Below, piece by piece: positions 23,974 through 35,864 of a stretch of DNA of 64,000 nt; within the stretch, counting starts at the first letter, position 1; each line of letters begins with the position of its first letter. The translations under genes were made by a program, and so were the position numbers. The stretch comes from Diaporthe sp. PMI_573. Its lineage: Eukaryota > Ascomycota > Sordariomycetes > Diaporthales > Diaporthaceae. The stretch is taken from positions 1,240,001 to 1,304,000 of the forward strand of contig JAJTUP010000005.1 in NCBI GenBank assembly GCA_021399435.1. The letters are read 5' to 3'. The notes below the pieces were generated by a model that ran no database searches, had not been told where the DNA came from, and was given only the letters and a program-made list of their open reading frames with translations.

Positions 23974-24010
23974 GGCTGGACTGAGCTGGACTGAGCTGGA
24001 CTGAGCTGGA
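23974..24010. repeat. 10-bp tandem repeat (CTGAGCTGGA), 3.7 units
   Basis: Three exact units at 23981-24010 preceded by a partial copy GGCTGGA. Confidence 0.9.
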
Positions 24011-24535
24011 TACGAACGAAGCTGTAGTCAGCAACAAGCGAGTGTACGCCCGGGCAGGGTCCAGCGGGTATAGAGCCCATTCAGAAACGGTTCTGCTGCA
24101 TGCGAGGAATCTTGACGCCGGATCTGGGTTAGGAAATTCAAATGTAGCAGCCAAGAGCGAGTGCTACCCTGCCAGCCTGCCGGTGCCCTCTCCCATCGCC
24201 CCTGCCCTATTTGTGTTGTTGACTTGTGAGCTAGCCAGCGAATGCACCATTTGCTTGCATGCATGTGCCTGATGCGGTGCCTGGGTACCGAGGTACATAC
24301 GGCACACACGACATATTGCGGCTGCCGGGCTGGCCCCTGCCCCTTCGTCCTGCTCTCATTCTCGGCGCGTTCGTCCCACGTCGAGCAGCTTCGAGAGCTT
24401 ATTACCCACCACGTTTTGCATCCTGCTCCTTTTTTTGGCTGCCGGACCGCCGCCGGGCATGCTCCTGTTTCCTGTGACTTATGAGCATGCCCGAGGTGCG
24501 TGACTGGTCCCCAGATGGCGCGACCCACAGCCTCG

Positions 24536-24559
24536 TCTGGTCCTGGTCCTGGTCCTGGT
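24536..24559. repeat. Hexamer repeat TCCTGG-type
   Basis: Consecutive CTGGTC/TCCTGG hexamers, with two further scattered copies to 24583. Confidence 0.8.
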
Positions 24560-25109
24560 CAACGGTTGGTCATGGTCCTGGTCCAGATGCCCCCGGTTCT
24601 GCATCTCGCTCTCTCTCTCTCTGGCGTGCTCCCTTCAGCCTGTGGCTCCGCCTTGACCATCCTGTGCTACTACTCCCTCCTACTGCTACATGACACCGTC
24701 TAATCCAGAATATTACTGCACACAGTCCCTGCCCACACCACCCTGCATTCCCCTCCACTCCAATGCTGCTGCACCCTTCTCCCCCGTCCCGTCCCGTCGT
24801 ATGGCTTTAAAGGCCATGATCGCCTCCCACCCTCAGGGTCTTCTCGTGCTTGGCATCTCGCTCCCGGGGGCTTTGACGTTTTAATGAGACCTTACCTATC
24901 TGTCCACCGAGTTGACGTCTAGATGCTATTCGCATCCTCCTTCCTGTATTGTTTCTAATCATCTTGCATATGTGACTCTCGTCCAAGCTCACACACCTGG
25001 GCACCTCGTCATCGTTTCACTCCCACTTTCACAGGAGGTGAAGGTGGATCTATTTTCACTTGTCGACCTCACTTGTGATCTCATCCCGAATACAAAAGCG
25101 CTGTTCAAA

Positions 25110-26286
25110 ATGCCTTCAGGAATCATGGTCTCCCACGATGGAGCCACCACCGGAACACCAGGCCACCAGCGCCAGCACATGCACCACGACCAAGACCAGC
25201 AACACCAACGGCCACTACCAGGCCACTTGGACGACGGCGCCTCATCTAGCTCACCATCGAGGAGCTCATACAGTCAGGATTTCAGCAAGCCCACAAATCC
25301 CTTGCAGTCCAAGAAGACGTCATTATTGTCGAGTCTGAACCCACGCAACTGGACCCGCAAAATGAGGCTTTTCGCAATCATCGGCTTCGTCCTGACCGTC
25401 GTGGCTCTTGTCCCAGGTAACTATTCCCCTCTCACCGTCCTCAAAAGACTTCCCCAGGGCTGATTATCGTCTTTCCCCCCGTTTTCCAGCCATCGCGGTG
25501 CCGCTCACACTGCGACAAACAGGCGACAAGGGCACAAAAGATAAGCCTACTCTCGTCAACCCACCGCCCATCTCGCCCATCGCCGACGACATGGACCTCA
25601 GGATCATGCCGCTGGGCGCCTCCATCACCTTTGGCCTCCGCTCCTCGGACGGGAACGGCTACAGGGACAAGCTGCTGGACCTCCTCGTCAAGAGCGGCAC
25701 CAAGAACGTCCAGTACGTCGGCTCGCGGCGCAGCGGCAGCATGGCCTCGAACGCGGTCGAGGGCTGGCCTGGCCTCCGGATGGACCAGGTCTGGCCCAAG
25801 GCGCTGGCCTCGGTGCCGGTGGACCTGCCGAACGTGGTCCTGATCAACGTGGGCACCAACGACTGCGTGCAGAACTGGAACCTCGACAACACGACGCAGC
25901 TCAGCACCACGGCGCCCGAGCTGACCTCCAACGCGAACTACACCGTCGGCACGCGCATGCGCATGCTGGTCGAGGACCTGCTCGAGTGGAGCCCCAACGT
26001 GACGGTCGTCATGTCGACGCTGATTAACAACCGGGTCGAGCGGGTACAGGCCCGCACGCTCAACGCCAACGCGCAGTTCCGCGCCGTGACGGCGGACCTG
26101 CAGGCGCAGGGCAAAAAGGTCGTCCTCGCCGAGATGAGCGCCGCCGCCGGCGGGCCCAATATGACCACCATGTTCGACCAGACCCACCCCACCGACGTCG
26201 GCTACGCCCTGATGGCCAACCGGTTCTACGCGGCGATGCAGGAGGCCAGCACCAAGGGCATGATCACTGCCCCCGTGCCGAAGTGA
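25110..26286 (+). CDS. Membrane-anchored SGNH/GDSL hydrolase, CE3 (acetyl-xylan esterase)-like
   Basis: Exons 25110-25416 and 25490-26286 (73-nt intron) give 367 residues. Residues 1-80 are polar and His/Gln/Ser-rich (HQRQHMHHDQDQQHQ); a hydrophobic helix at about 86-108 follows a basic NWTRKMR, giving type II topology with the enzyme outside the cytosol. The catalytic domain shows block I IMPLGASITFG (Ser146 nucleophile; Ala where many SGNH enzymes have Asp in GDS), block III INVGTNDC (Gly223, Asn225 oxyanion) and block V DQTHPTDVGY (Asp332, His335). This is the XynB-like/CE3 pattern of O-acetyl esterases on polysaccharides. Most CE3 enzymes are secreted, so a membrane-held form points to the secretory pathway or cell wall rather than plant biomass. 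Substrate is inferred, not shown. ATG context (AAAATGCC) is good. Confidence 0.9.
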
Positions 26287-27749
26287 GCACCCAAGCAGCT
26301 TGCTTAGCAAAGCAAAGCAAAGCTGCAAGCTGCAAGCTGCGTAAAGATACGCGATCGACAGGTGGCTCATTTAACTCTGTTTGATGAAGCTCCCCCAGGC
26401 TTGGCTTGGGGTTCCATGACTAGCGTCGGGAGTGGTGGATGGCAGTGCTTGGGAGTTTGGGGAAAACCTGCATTCTGCATGGAGATGATGAGGGGGAATG
26501 GGAGAGGGGAGGGGGTACGGGTTTGTGCGTTTCGCGCACGTTGCATTCGTCTGGGTTGACCTTGAAACAAGCGAGGCGTTCTGGTCTGGTTCTATCATAA
26601 CCCCCAAGGATTGGTGGGCTCATTCTTTTTTTCGTCAGGGACGGCGTTCTGGTAATCAAGAGGCAGAAAAACGAGGACATTGTGCGGTTCCTCGACGTGG
26701 TCACGTTTTGGTTCCCTTTCCCTTCATTAGATGTTACGGATACCCTCGCTCGATAGAGCTAGAAGCGCCGGAGCGATACGATGCAAGCGTGTTAATGTTT
26801 TTTTTTGGTGGCTCCTAATGGATTGTCTCCTCTATTCTCCCTTCGGCTTTGTTTCCCTCCTCTCGTGACTCGTCAACGCTAGAACAGCATGGCGCAATAA
26901 TAGAGTTATTTTGAGCAAATGGGGCCAGCCCGGACGACCCTAATTTGATTGCTAAGGGACCGAATTCCACGTACACTATAACCCCAAGATCCCGGCCGTC
27001 GATCGGTTCCTCCCAAGGCTGTGCCAAGCTTTTTGGGCCCCGAAGCGTCGGGGCCAACCTTTAATTCTTTGTTTTTCGCTTGGGGGGGAAGGGAGAGAGC
27101 AGGCACGGGCTGACGGGGGTGTGGGGGCACGGGGGTACGAGAATGGTAGGGAACGTGCCCTGCACCGCTGGGGGCCCAGGGTTCTAGAACGAACCGGGCA
27201 CCCGCGTGAATCGCCTCTTGTTTTTTTTTTCAGGAGGATTCGCGCGCAGCACGGCAGGTGATTGGTCCCAGCGTAACGTGACACGGGGGCGGGTGGGTAC
27301 CTCGCTGTAAAATGGCGCGGTGTTGGCCGGGTGTAGGCAGCTGAAAGAGAGTTCCCTCATCCATTTTTTATTTTGGGTTCTGACCACCACGCGCAGCTAA
27401 GGGGGAGCTTTGAGGCGGTAAAGAATCGTGGCTGAGCGGAGGTGCCTGGCTAGTAAGGGAGTACTACATACAGTAGTTCGCGCCCCTGGCGCGATTCTTC
27501 TCTTCTGCTGACGGTGATGAGCAACTGTGCCGTTCCTGGGGTATGCAGGTCGGAATCTCGTTTGTCATTTCGTGTGTGCTTCATGCTGGATACCGTACAA
27601 CCGGTAAGATGATCGAGTCAAGTATCAGAAATTCGCGTTCACCGACTCTCCTGAGGAGCCAGTAACGCCTGTGATTTGGGTCCCCCAACGCCGTCCGTTG
27701 TACAATGGGCACCTAAGAAAAGTGTCCCACAGGATAGGTATGCACACGT
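26287..27749. other. 1.46 kb intergenic region between convergent genes
   Basis: Directly after the esterase stop there are AGCAA and GCTGCAA short tandem units (26306-26341). The remainder has no supported frame; a T run lies at 27221-27230. Confidence 0.5.
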
Positions 27750-29501
27750 CTATGTACCCTTTGGAACTGAGGCGCCAGGTGGTGGCCCAAAGACCTTCTT
27801 ATAATGCTCCACCAGTCTCTCGCACATCCTCTTCCTGCCCTTCCATTCGTCTATGATGTCCTGGAGCTCGCAGCCCGTCTGGACCATGATGTCCCAGATG
27901 CTCTGCTCCACGTCAAAGCCAAACCTTTTCACCAGCTCTTCTTTCGAGCCAAGTAGTCGTAGTCTCGTCTCTCCGTCGACCGATACCAAGTCACCCTCGT
28001 CCACCAAATGACCTGCATTCATTTTGGGTGTGTTGGAATGCAGGAACATGGGCCGGATGGTCTCGCGGCTCGCGGGCTCGTGCTTGAGATCGTCCGAGGG
28101 GAGATGCTGCACCATCGCTGTCCCCTTCTGGGTGACACCGTCGTGTCGGCCGAGGGACGCTGCTGGCGTCTTGATCCTGTAGTATGTGGCGTTGAGGGCA
28201 ACTGCAGCTGCGAGGAATGTCTCCTTGTCGCCTTCGCCGAGCGCGCCCTGGGACAGCAGCGGGTAGTAGTAGTCGGGGCCGAATATGTTGTAATACGTGG
28301 CCAGGAGCAGAGGCGCTAAGTGGGTCGCCTTGTTGACAGCGAGCTGGCCCGCCTCGCTCGCCGTCGCCGGCAGGTACGAGGGGAAGTCTTTGCCAGCTAT
28401 GTCCCAATATTTGGGACTCTCGGTGGAGCGCCAGAAGTCAGGCCATATGATCATGCCCTTGGACTTGTATGGCTCGGTTTCGAAGATGTTGAGAAGAGGA
28501 TCGAGGACCGGGATGCTGTCGCTGTCGAGGAGTAGGACGTCGGAGTAGGAGGAAAGTAGCAATGCCAGAGACTTAAGCTGGTAGTGGGTGATTTTCAGGT
28601 CCGCGTCGTCCTTCCGGCTGACCTTGATCTTACTCTTGTCGAGTATGTGCGAGAGCACCACGCACCTGGCGCCCAGTTTCTTGAGGTAATTCTTGCAGAC
28701 CACCTCCTCGTACTCGCTATCATCGGGGACGAACACCTCGACTGGGAGGTTGCTGCCGGTCCGACGCAGCATGTGTATGCTGATGATGGCCGGGCCAAAG
28801 TACTCTCCCCCGCCTACCATGACCACCCCTTTCCCTTTGAAAATGCCTAGGCCCTCCCACTGCCCGTCTTGTTGCTCGCCGTCGGCTGTGTTGTTCAGAA
28901 ATTCTTTTTCCAGCCCGCCGACAAACTTCCTGTGCAGCAGGCGCAAGATGTCGATGTCCTCTTCGGAGTTGCGAAGGTGATTTCGGTATGGTTCCCGCGT
29001 TATTTGTCCCTCCTTGGGCTTGTGTGCCTGGGCCTTGCCGCCCAGGGCTATCTTCGGAACCTTTGGACGTGATTCGTAGATGGCACGGCTCCATTTTGCC
29101 CAGAATTCCTCAATCTCTTTTGTGTCTGCGACGGCCTGCTGCTGTATATCGTTGTCGCCCTTGCCCCCTTCGACAGGCGGTGATGCCGCCGCCGGCTTCG
29201 CGTCACCTTTATTCGCGTCTGGGTTCGAGTCGGCGGAGGGGCTGTCGACGCCATGGGCCTTGTCCTCGACAGCCTGTGCAACGGTGGCCTTCTTCTCGCC
29301 GTCGGACTTCTCGAAGGGCAAGATGACTTGGGGGAGCTCGCGGTTCTTCGCGTTGGCCTCTTCGTCTGCGGCCTTCCACTCTGCCGAGACCTCCTCGATG
29401 GCTTCCTCGATTGTGTACTGGACGTTCCGGCGATATCGGATCAAGACGACAATAAGGGCCACGAAGGCAACGACGGCCAACAGTCTCCTGGTCAGCCGCA
29501 T
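27750..29501 (-). CDS. Alpha-1,2-mannosyltransferase, MNN2/MNN5-like (GT71)
   Basis: Single exon, 583 residues counted from the Met that precedes the membrane anchor (MRLTRRLLAVVAFVALIVVL). A frame extends 44 codons upstream, but it would bury the anchor. The protein is type II: a short basic cytosolic tail, one helix (about 7-21), an acidic/Pro/Ala-rich stem to about residue 170, then the catalytic domain. Family features: GKGVVMVGGGEYFGPAIISIHMLRRTGSNLPVEVF, the DVLLLDSDSIPVLDP segment with the DxD metal/nucleotide-sugar site (Asp326-Ser-Asp328), and MIIWPDFWRST. In yeast these enzymes add branching alpha-1,2-mannose to outer-chain mannan in the Golgi. It faces the anchored esterase gene tail-to-tail. 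Confidence 0.93.
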   Translation of the reverse strand: MRLTRRLLAVVAFVALIVVLIRYRRNVQYTIEEAIEEVSAEWKAADEEANAKNRELPQVILPFEKSDGEKKATVAQAVEDKAHGVDSPSADSNPDANKGDAKPAAASPPVEGGKGDNDIQQQAVADTKEIEEFWAKWSRAIYESRPKVPKIALGGKAQAHKPKEGQITREPYRNHLRNSEEDIDILRLLHRKFVGGLEKEFLNNTADGEQQDGQWEGLGIFKGKGVVMVGGGEYFGPAIISIHMLRRTGSNLPVEVFVPDDSEYEEVVCKNYLKKLGARCVVLSHILDKSKIKVSRKDDADLKITHYQLKSLALLLSSYSDVLLLDSDSIPVLDPLLNIFETEPYKSKGMIIWPDFWRSTESPKYWDIAGKDFPSYLPATASEAGQLAVNKATHLAPLLLATYYNIFGPDYYYPLLSQGALGEGDKETFLAAAVALNATYYRIKTPAASLGRHDGVTQKGTAMVQHLPSDDLKHEPASRETIRPMFLHSNTPKMNAGHLVDEGDLVSVDGETRLRLLGSKEELVKRFGFDVEQSIWDIMVQTGCELQDIIDEWKGRKRMCERLVEHYKKVFGPPPGASVPKGT

Positions 29502-30983
29502 GTTGAGGGCTTGACCGCTGCTATGTCTGCATTGTTGGTGGCGGAGCAGATGGCGATTGGAGGCCAACGCGCTCGGAGCCAAGAGCGAGTGAAGGTGCAG
29601 ACCCTGTTGAAACGAGCCCCCGAGTGCAAACAAAGAAAGGCCTGCAGGCGTGTGTGTTGGTGAGGTGGCAGGGCAAGAGGGTTGGGGAGCGTTGTTGTGG
29701 TGGTGGTGTTGATTGATTTCTCCTTATCGCGCAGCTGCAGCAGAGGTCGCCATCGAAAAGTGGACACTCCAATGGTGGCGCAGAGCTCCCTGAAGACCCC
29801 TGTTCGGACGGGCTCTCATCGGCCCCCGACCCAGCTCTCAGGGGCTAACCAGCCGCACGCAGGCATGTTTGTCGGACGAGAATAGCAGTCAGTCCTGAAG
29901 CGGACGATGTTGGATGTGAGTTTGGCCCAAGTCATGATGTGCAGCACAGATCTCTGCTCTGAATCTCGAGATGACGAGTTGAGAAGAACATGTTATAAAA
30001 GACGAGAGGGCACTCGGAATTAAAGGCTGGTGAGGTGAGTGTTGGTTCGGCTCGGCTGAATTGGGCTGGAACATGGAAATTGCGCCGTTATTATTCTGCC
30101 GTGTGGCTGGTTGCACGCGAGGGCATATCAAACCACGACCAGTCTTGCACCATTTACCCGCTCGGTGGGCGGGCATGGGCCAACACTCACTCAGTGCAGT
30201 GAAGCTCACCGTAACACAAGACGTTAATAAACGGAAGTGGATTGGGTGATGCCGTTTGCCGATGCAGCTTACAGCTTGCAGCACGCAGGGCCACGCTGAC
30301 GTCACCAGCGTCCTTCGTTATGGCTCGACCAAAAAAAAACATGTGAGATTGGCTGCGTGCATGCTTCAAAGGCCCAAAGTTTACCCCCCAAATGCAAGCT
30401 TCTAGACAGAGGATGGCCGCTCGATCATGTCGAATTGAATTCATCTCATCTTGTGATCAGCGACAAGGGGCGGGACGGACTGCATTGCCTTCAGAAGCCC
30501 ACCAGAAATAAGCTTCCGGGAGCCAGTCCTTGGGCCTGTCCTCTTGCAGCTAAAAGGGCTTGTACAGGTGTGCTGGTGTGCTGCATACCACAGTAGTGTG
30601 CTTACCTAGGCACGGACAGAATTGCACTTTCGACTGCCATGCTGTTGACGTATCGTAGTAGTCAGGCTTGGCAGGGGTTTGAGCCGTCTGAACCGGACGC
30701 TGCAGCCGCGTTTCCATAGTCCAGACACCCCCAGGCCATGCATGACCTCATCAGCCGCATCATCATCATCCATCAGCTTGCTGCCGCGTGCACTCGCCTT
30801 GGTTTCCCATGATCTGCACGCCGCCCAGAGGCCACTGGCAGCTATATCAGCTGGGCTCCAGTCCTGCTACTGTAGATGTCTGGACCAGATGCTCAGCTTG
30901 CACCCATCGCCAAGACGTATCATTCTACGCACACGATCTTCCCCGTCCTGCCCTGCTAGCTCGAAACTCTAAACGAGGCCGAC
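29502..30983. other. Divergent intergenic region, 1.48 kb
   Basis: Between the divergent mannosyltransferase and cation-transporter starts; contains both promoters. No supported frame. A run of A (30331-30339) and GT/GGT repeats (29692-29711) are the only simple features. Confidence 0.5.
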
Positions 30984-32489
30984 ATGGTCGGGAGACATGG
31001 CCTGAATGCCTTCGGAAGCGGCAGGTCCGCCGACAGCTCTGGGGTCAGCACAAAGCGCAGCAACAGCAGCACCACCAACCGACAAGGTGGAAACCCATAT
31101 AAGCCAAAACCAGCCATCTTCCGTTTCCAGGATGGCGCAAACCACGCCCTGGAGGATGAGAGGAGGAACCAGCTCAAGCACAAGCTCATAGACTCGGTCA
31201 GGGGCGATGAGCTGGAGAAGTTCCGCAAGGCCGACGAGCAGCTCAAGGACATCAAGGACAAGAAGATCAGGCATTTCTACCAAAACCAAAACGAGACTCT
31301 GGACGACTGGCTCGAGATCGACTCCGTCGTACGCAGCATAGCCGATGATATCCTCGAATCTTTCGACCCCGACAGAGACCACGATGGGCACCGGGAACAC
31401 GCCGGTAATCTGCAGCTTCAGAACGAAGATGTTGAGGCATTCCTCCCACAGAAGGAAATCGACCATCGCAGGAAAGCCGAGAGAAATGCTCGAAGGGCCA
31501 TCAACGTGAGTCTTCCTTCTCTGGGCCCACGACAACCTCCCACTAACAACCATCCCAGGTGAACGTGGTCGCCAACATCCTGCTTCTGGCTGCGAAGGTC
31601 ACGGCCTGCGTCTTCTCCTCGTCACTGTCTCTCATCGCCTCTACCGTGGACTCAGCCCTGGACTTACTATGTACCATTATCGTCTGGACCACCAACCGCC
31701 TGGTGCAGTGGCGTCTCACCGCCCTCCAGCGCCGATTCCCCGTCGGCCGCAGGAGGCTCGAGCCGCTCGGCATCCTGGTCTTCTCCATCTTCATGATCCT
31801 GTCCTTTGCACAGATCCTGCAGGAGTCAGTTGAGAAGCTCCTGCCCTCGGGCGACCACGCGACCGTCGACCTCGGGGTCCTCGCGATGGCGGCCATGATA
31901 GCAACTATCGTGATTAAAGGCATAATCTGGTTCGGATGCATCAGGGTCAAAACCACCCAGGTCCAGGCCTTGGCACAGGACTGCAAGACCGACGTCTATT
32001 TCAACGTCCTGTCGCTCCTGTTCCCCCTGATAGGAAAGCAAGTCGACGTCTGGTGGCTCGACCCAACCGGCGCCGCCATCCTTTCTCTGGTCATCATCTG
32101 GGACTGGGCCGGTACCGCCTTCGAAAACGTCACGCGCCTGAGCGGCTCCGCGGTCGACGACAGGCTGTTCCGGAAGCTCATATTCCTCGCCTGGCGGTTC
32201 GCACCCATTGTCGAGGGCTTCAAAAATGTGCAGGCTTACCATGCCGGTGATGGTGTCTGGGTTGAGGTCGATATTCTCCTGGACAGTCGCACTCCCCTTA
32301 TGAGATCACATGATATCGCAGAAACGCTGCAATATTGCCTTGAGGGCCTGCCCGAGGTCGATCGAGTAAGTTCATGGTGTTCATGACTCCATGACACGTT
32401 GGTCCCGACTTTGCTAACGGACATAGGCATTCGTGACGACAGATTACGCCGAGTCAGGCCCGACTGGTCACAGTTCCAACCAATGCTGA
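30984..32489 (+). CDS. Cation diffusion facilitator (CDF) metal transporter
   Basis: Exons 30984-31505, 31559-32365 and 32427-32489 (introns 53 and 61 nt) close in phase to 463 residues. Residues 1-174 form a polar, charged cytosolic N-terminus, and the first intron falls exactly before the membrane domain. That domain begins VNVVANILLLAAKVTA and includes SLSLIASTVDSALDLL (TM2, with the two Asp of a DxxxD metal site) and DCKTDVYFNVLSLLFPLI (TM5). A cytosolic C-terminal domain follows (VEGFKNVQAYHAGDGVWVEVDILLD), and the protein ends SGPTGHSSNQC. The DxxxD in TM2 resembles the manganese-type CDFs rather than the zinc-type HxxxD, but metal choice is inference. Such proteins export divalent metal from the cytosol into organelles or out of the cell. 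Confidence 0.92.
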
Positions 32490-33231
32490 TGGAATTATGG
32501 AGGGCGTTGAGGTACAATTCAGATGACAGAATAAATGAGGCATTGACATTCAGCATCCGGTTAATATTGTGTTAGACTGGAAAAGACCATTTAATGCATA
32601 TCAATATGTAAAGAACAAGCGCCATGTGCATCATGCCTGTTCGGTTCTGGGGATCCAGAAAGACGGTGATTGCTATATTGAACCCGCCTTCTTGTTGCCC
32701 GAGTTAGTAGACGGTTCGAGTCTATTGCACATCATATTCACCGAAATCTGGTTTGCACGATATTCTTTCATGTCGCACAGTGTCTCAGTAATGCAATTCG
32801 CAGTGCATAACAATACATGCCTATCGCTGTGGGTCCACCTCGGCCAGTGTGGTACTACTTTCTCGGCCTGACACCGAGACAAGGCCGGATGCACATCTGA
32901 CAGGCTTGGAGAGACGCCTCTTGAAAGTCTATCATATTGGTGGGATGAGTCCCTCGATGAGACAGTCGATTCCTACAGTATTTTAGGCACATTAACATGA
33001 ACATCGCTTCTTTGCCGAAACCCCCGCTACCAGTGGTCCCGGAACCTTACTAGTGGATTGAAGGATCACCAACCACATCACACTAGCCAAAAGAGCCGAG
33101 GCCTGTAATTTCATCTTTGTAGTTGTACCTTCCTATATAGGAATCAAGACAGGATGCAAGATACCGCATGGAAGTCGCCGGACCGGCAAGTTGTTTTACA
33201 TGGACCGCCGAAAGGCCATCGCATGACCCCG
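32490..33231. other. Intergenic between convergent genes
   Basis: AT-rich; nothing recognised. Confidence 0.5.
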
Positions 33232-35174
33232 TCAAGCCTGACCCATCCGCTGCGGGATCGGGCGAGGGGGAGCCACCGACTCGTAGAGGCGCATGAACCG
33301 CAGCAGGTCCTCCTCGCGTCCGTCGCGAGCCATGAGGCATAGGCCGAAGGGACGCTGGTTGTAAGTCAGGTGCCCCAAGGGCACTGTTGCAATGGGGTAG
33401 CCTAACATTGGTGTATCGTCAGTAGGTGTTCCATGGTGACTCGGTTTTCGAATTTAGCTGGTGTGTCTTGTGTGCTTACCGGCGGCTGCTGCGTGAATGC
33501 AAAGCGAGGAATCAGCAGGGGCCGCGATTATGTTGATCCCGTTCTCTTGGAAGACTGGTTCAAGGACAGATCTTGCTTGTTTGCGCAGACCGTCTCTGAG
33601 TAGCGCAATGTGCTCTTCCGTATCTACGTTCTCGAACGCCTTGATAATGTCATTCTGTTCCGTATAAGCTGGACATACGTTAGAATTTCTCAGATTGCGG
33701 GAGATGACTGGGGACTACAAACGCTCAGGCATTGCTCTGTCCTGGTTTTGCTGGTTGAATAGGACGATGTCCTCCAAGTTCCTGACTGGACACTCTTCAA
33801 AAGCTCCAAGGAATCTGGGAATACAAATGTTTTTGAACTCCCAAACTGGTCATGATCAGTTTCACTCAGAACCTTTTGGCATTAAGGCGATCTCGTACAG
33901 GCAATAGGCATGATCGCCTCTTCTCCATCGACAGTGAGGACGGAGATATCTGGGATGGATATCGGATACTGCAACCGGCACGCGGTAGATTTTAAGGCAT
34001 CTACGCATGAGATGTACTTCAGTTCCTACAAGCTGTTTGTTAGCAGAAACTACGTGCGGTAGTAACGCACCCCAAACTTACCATTTCTTCCGCCGTTCCT
34101 TCATGCTGCCGGCACATTGCTCCAGCCATCTTCCACACCCGTGGGTCAGCGAGCCCTATGGAGATATCTTTCCACTCCCCAACGCCACCGCAAAGAAATT
34201 CCGTGCACAGCAGGACTTCTAGCAGTGCTTGAACGTCTGCAGCGCATTTTGCCATCGGCCCCGGGCTGTCAAAGAAGTCTGTTAACGAGTACGCCCCGGC
34301 CATATCTTGCAATCCAATTGTTGGCTTCAAAGCATAGAGGGCAGCCCGCGATGCAGGAGTGATTATAGATCCAATGGTCTCTGCTCCGATTGCAAGTGGA
34401 GAGAAGCCTGCGGCAACTGCCACGGCAGACCCAGTTGACGATCCCCCAGGTGCCTAGCGACGCGTGAGTAAAACCAGTATTGCGCAGTCCCAGTGGAGGC
34501 TTACAGAATGGCCCAGTATCGTGTCGCCGTCCTCGACTTTTCCAACATAAGGAGAGATCGTCTGACCACCGTAGGCCGACCATCCAGGCATCATCATGGT
34601 CATTTTCATGCCCGCAAATTCCTGCTTGGTTTCAGCATGGCAACAAATATTTTGAGAAATGTTTTCTCACCGTCATGTTTGTTTTGCCGAGTATAATCAG
34701 CCCAGAATCGATCAATTTCTGCACCACTGCGGAATTGTTGTTGCTTTTGGCACCGACGAGCGCCCATGATCCAGCTGTGGTAGTCATTCCAAGATCTGCA
34801 GCGGTAATGAAACAATCCTTCTCGATAATCAGAATAAGAATTCGGGTGATTATTCAAAACCGAGTTTGAGACTCGCAACTGCTTCTCACCTTCACCACAA
34901 TAGGTATTCCATGTAGCTGGCTGCGTACGCGGCCTTCGAGCCTTTCTTTGTCCAGCAAGGAAGCCGATGCTATGACATCTTGTTCAGGAGCCAGGCAAAT
35001 GAACGCCTTTAGTGCCACATCGTGCCTAGCGATCTGGCTAAGGTATGCTTTTACCAGTTGCACGCTACTGGCTTGCTTGGCCTGCAATAAATCTCGCAGA
35101 TCTGCAGCGGTGGCGGAAAGGACGTCTAGATTCGCAATATCCATTTTGTTTAGCGGGTGGGTGACTTCATTCAA
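33232..35174 (-). CDS. Amidase (amidase-signature family), eight exons
   Basis: Exons 35174-34890, 34817-34671, 34621-34505, 34453-34082, 34025-33899, 33845-33723, 33668-33480 and 33401-33232, with introns of 49-78 nt, close in phase to 509 residues. The catalytic apparatus of the amidase-signature fold is present: HGIPIVVK (Lys95), APGGSSTGSA (cis-Ser188) and GAETIGSIITPA (nucleophile Ser212). The middle and end also match the family (AAPADSSL, GYPIATVPLG, RPFGLCLMAR). The enzyme should hydrolyse an amide C-N bond; substrate unknown. An alternative start at Met11 (MDIANLDVL) would shorten it by ten residues. There is no signal peptide, so cytosolic. It lies 690 bases downstream of the laccase gene on the same strand; no functional link is evident. 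Confidence 0.88.
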
Positions 35175-35864
35175 CGTGGGTTTGGGATGAAGTGGACGGC
35201 GATCGGCAAGTTTGACAAAAGCCGTAGGGAATTGTTGGTCGCTCGCGAGTGGATTTTGAGCCGGGTTTTGTTTACGGAAACCAGCCTCCGCTTAGCGTGT
35301 TCTTTAAATCGCTATAGTAAGCACGTATATGCAATGTCTCGGTACGTATTCTCTTCCTAGTTCGATCATATCAAACACCGAGTGATCCTCCACCCAATCA
35401 GCCAATCCTGGGTAGACCTGGCGTTCTTTTCGGGCAAGTCTTTTGCTGCATCTTGAATTTTCAGAGCCAAACTTGACTTTTTCAAAAGATGACGGGAGAG
35501 ATATCACTCTAGCACATGAGTACTGTTCTCAGTGTCTCGATGCAATGGCCTGCATGATGCTGTCGCGTGTTCTTACTCCTATCCTTTCCACATTTCCGCC
35601 TCCAATTGGGCCTTGGTCACCGTGTTGTACTTGAAATACCAGTTGTTTATAACAAGAGATGTATCTCCAGACAGGCAAGAGATGGATTTGTACATTTCAA
35701 ATATCGTCGATCCAGAGTGGTAAAACATAAATACAATAAAATTTGAAGCACAGTACCGCTGGCAAGCTGACAAAACGAAAGAACAGCAATCAAAAGAGCG
35801 TGGTACACACACGAAACGCGAGGCCGTTCATACAGAGCAAACTTGTCCACCACCTCTCAGATCC
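35175..35864. other. Intergenic between amidase start and laccase stop
   Basis: AT-rich; holds the amidase promoter and the laccase 3' UTR. No supported frame. Confidence 0.5.

Larger units (their letters stand above)
19328..25109. other. 5.8 kb gene-free region
   Basis: Only short overlapping frames, none with a domain or coherent splicing. It holds simple repeats: a 10-bp unit CTGAGCTGGA (23974-24010), TCCTGG hexamers (24536-24559) and a CT run (about 24605-24622). The last few hundred bases are the pyrimidine-rich promoter and 5' UTR of the esterase gene. The 20-22.5 kb part may be decayed transposon DNA, but nothing in it is recognisable. Confidence 0.5.

Noticed and set aside
25441..26370. 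A 309-codon minus-strand frame
   Set aside because: Shadow of the SGNH esterase exon; the + strand has the complete catalytic motifs and a good intron.
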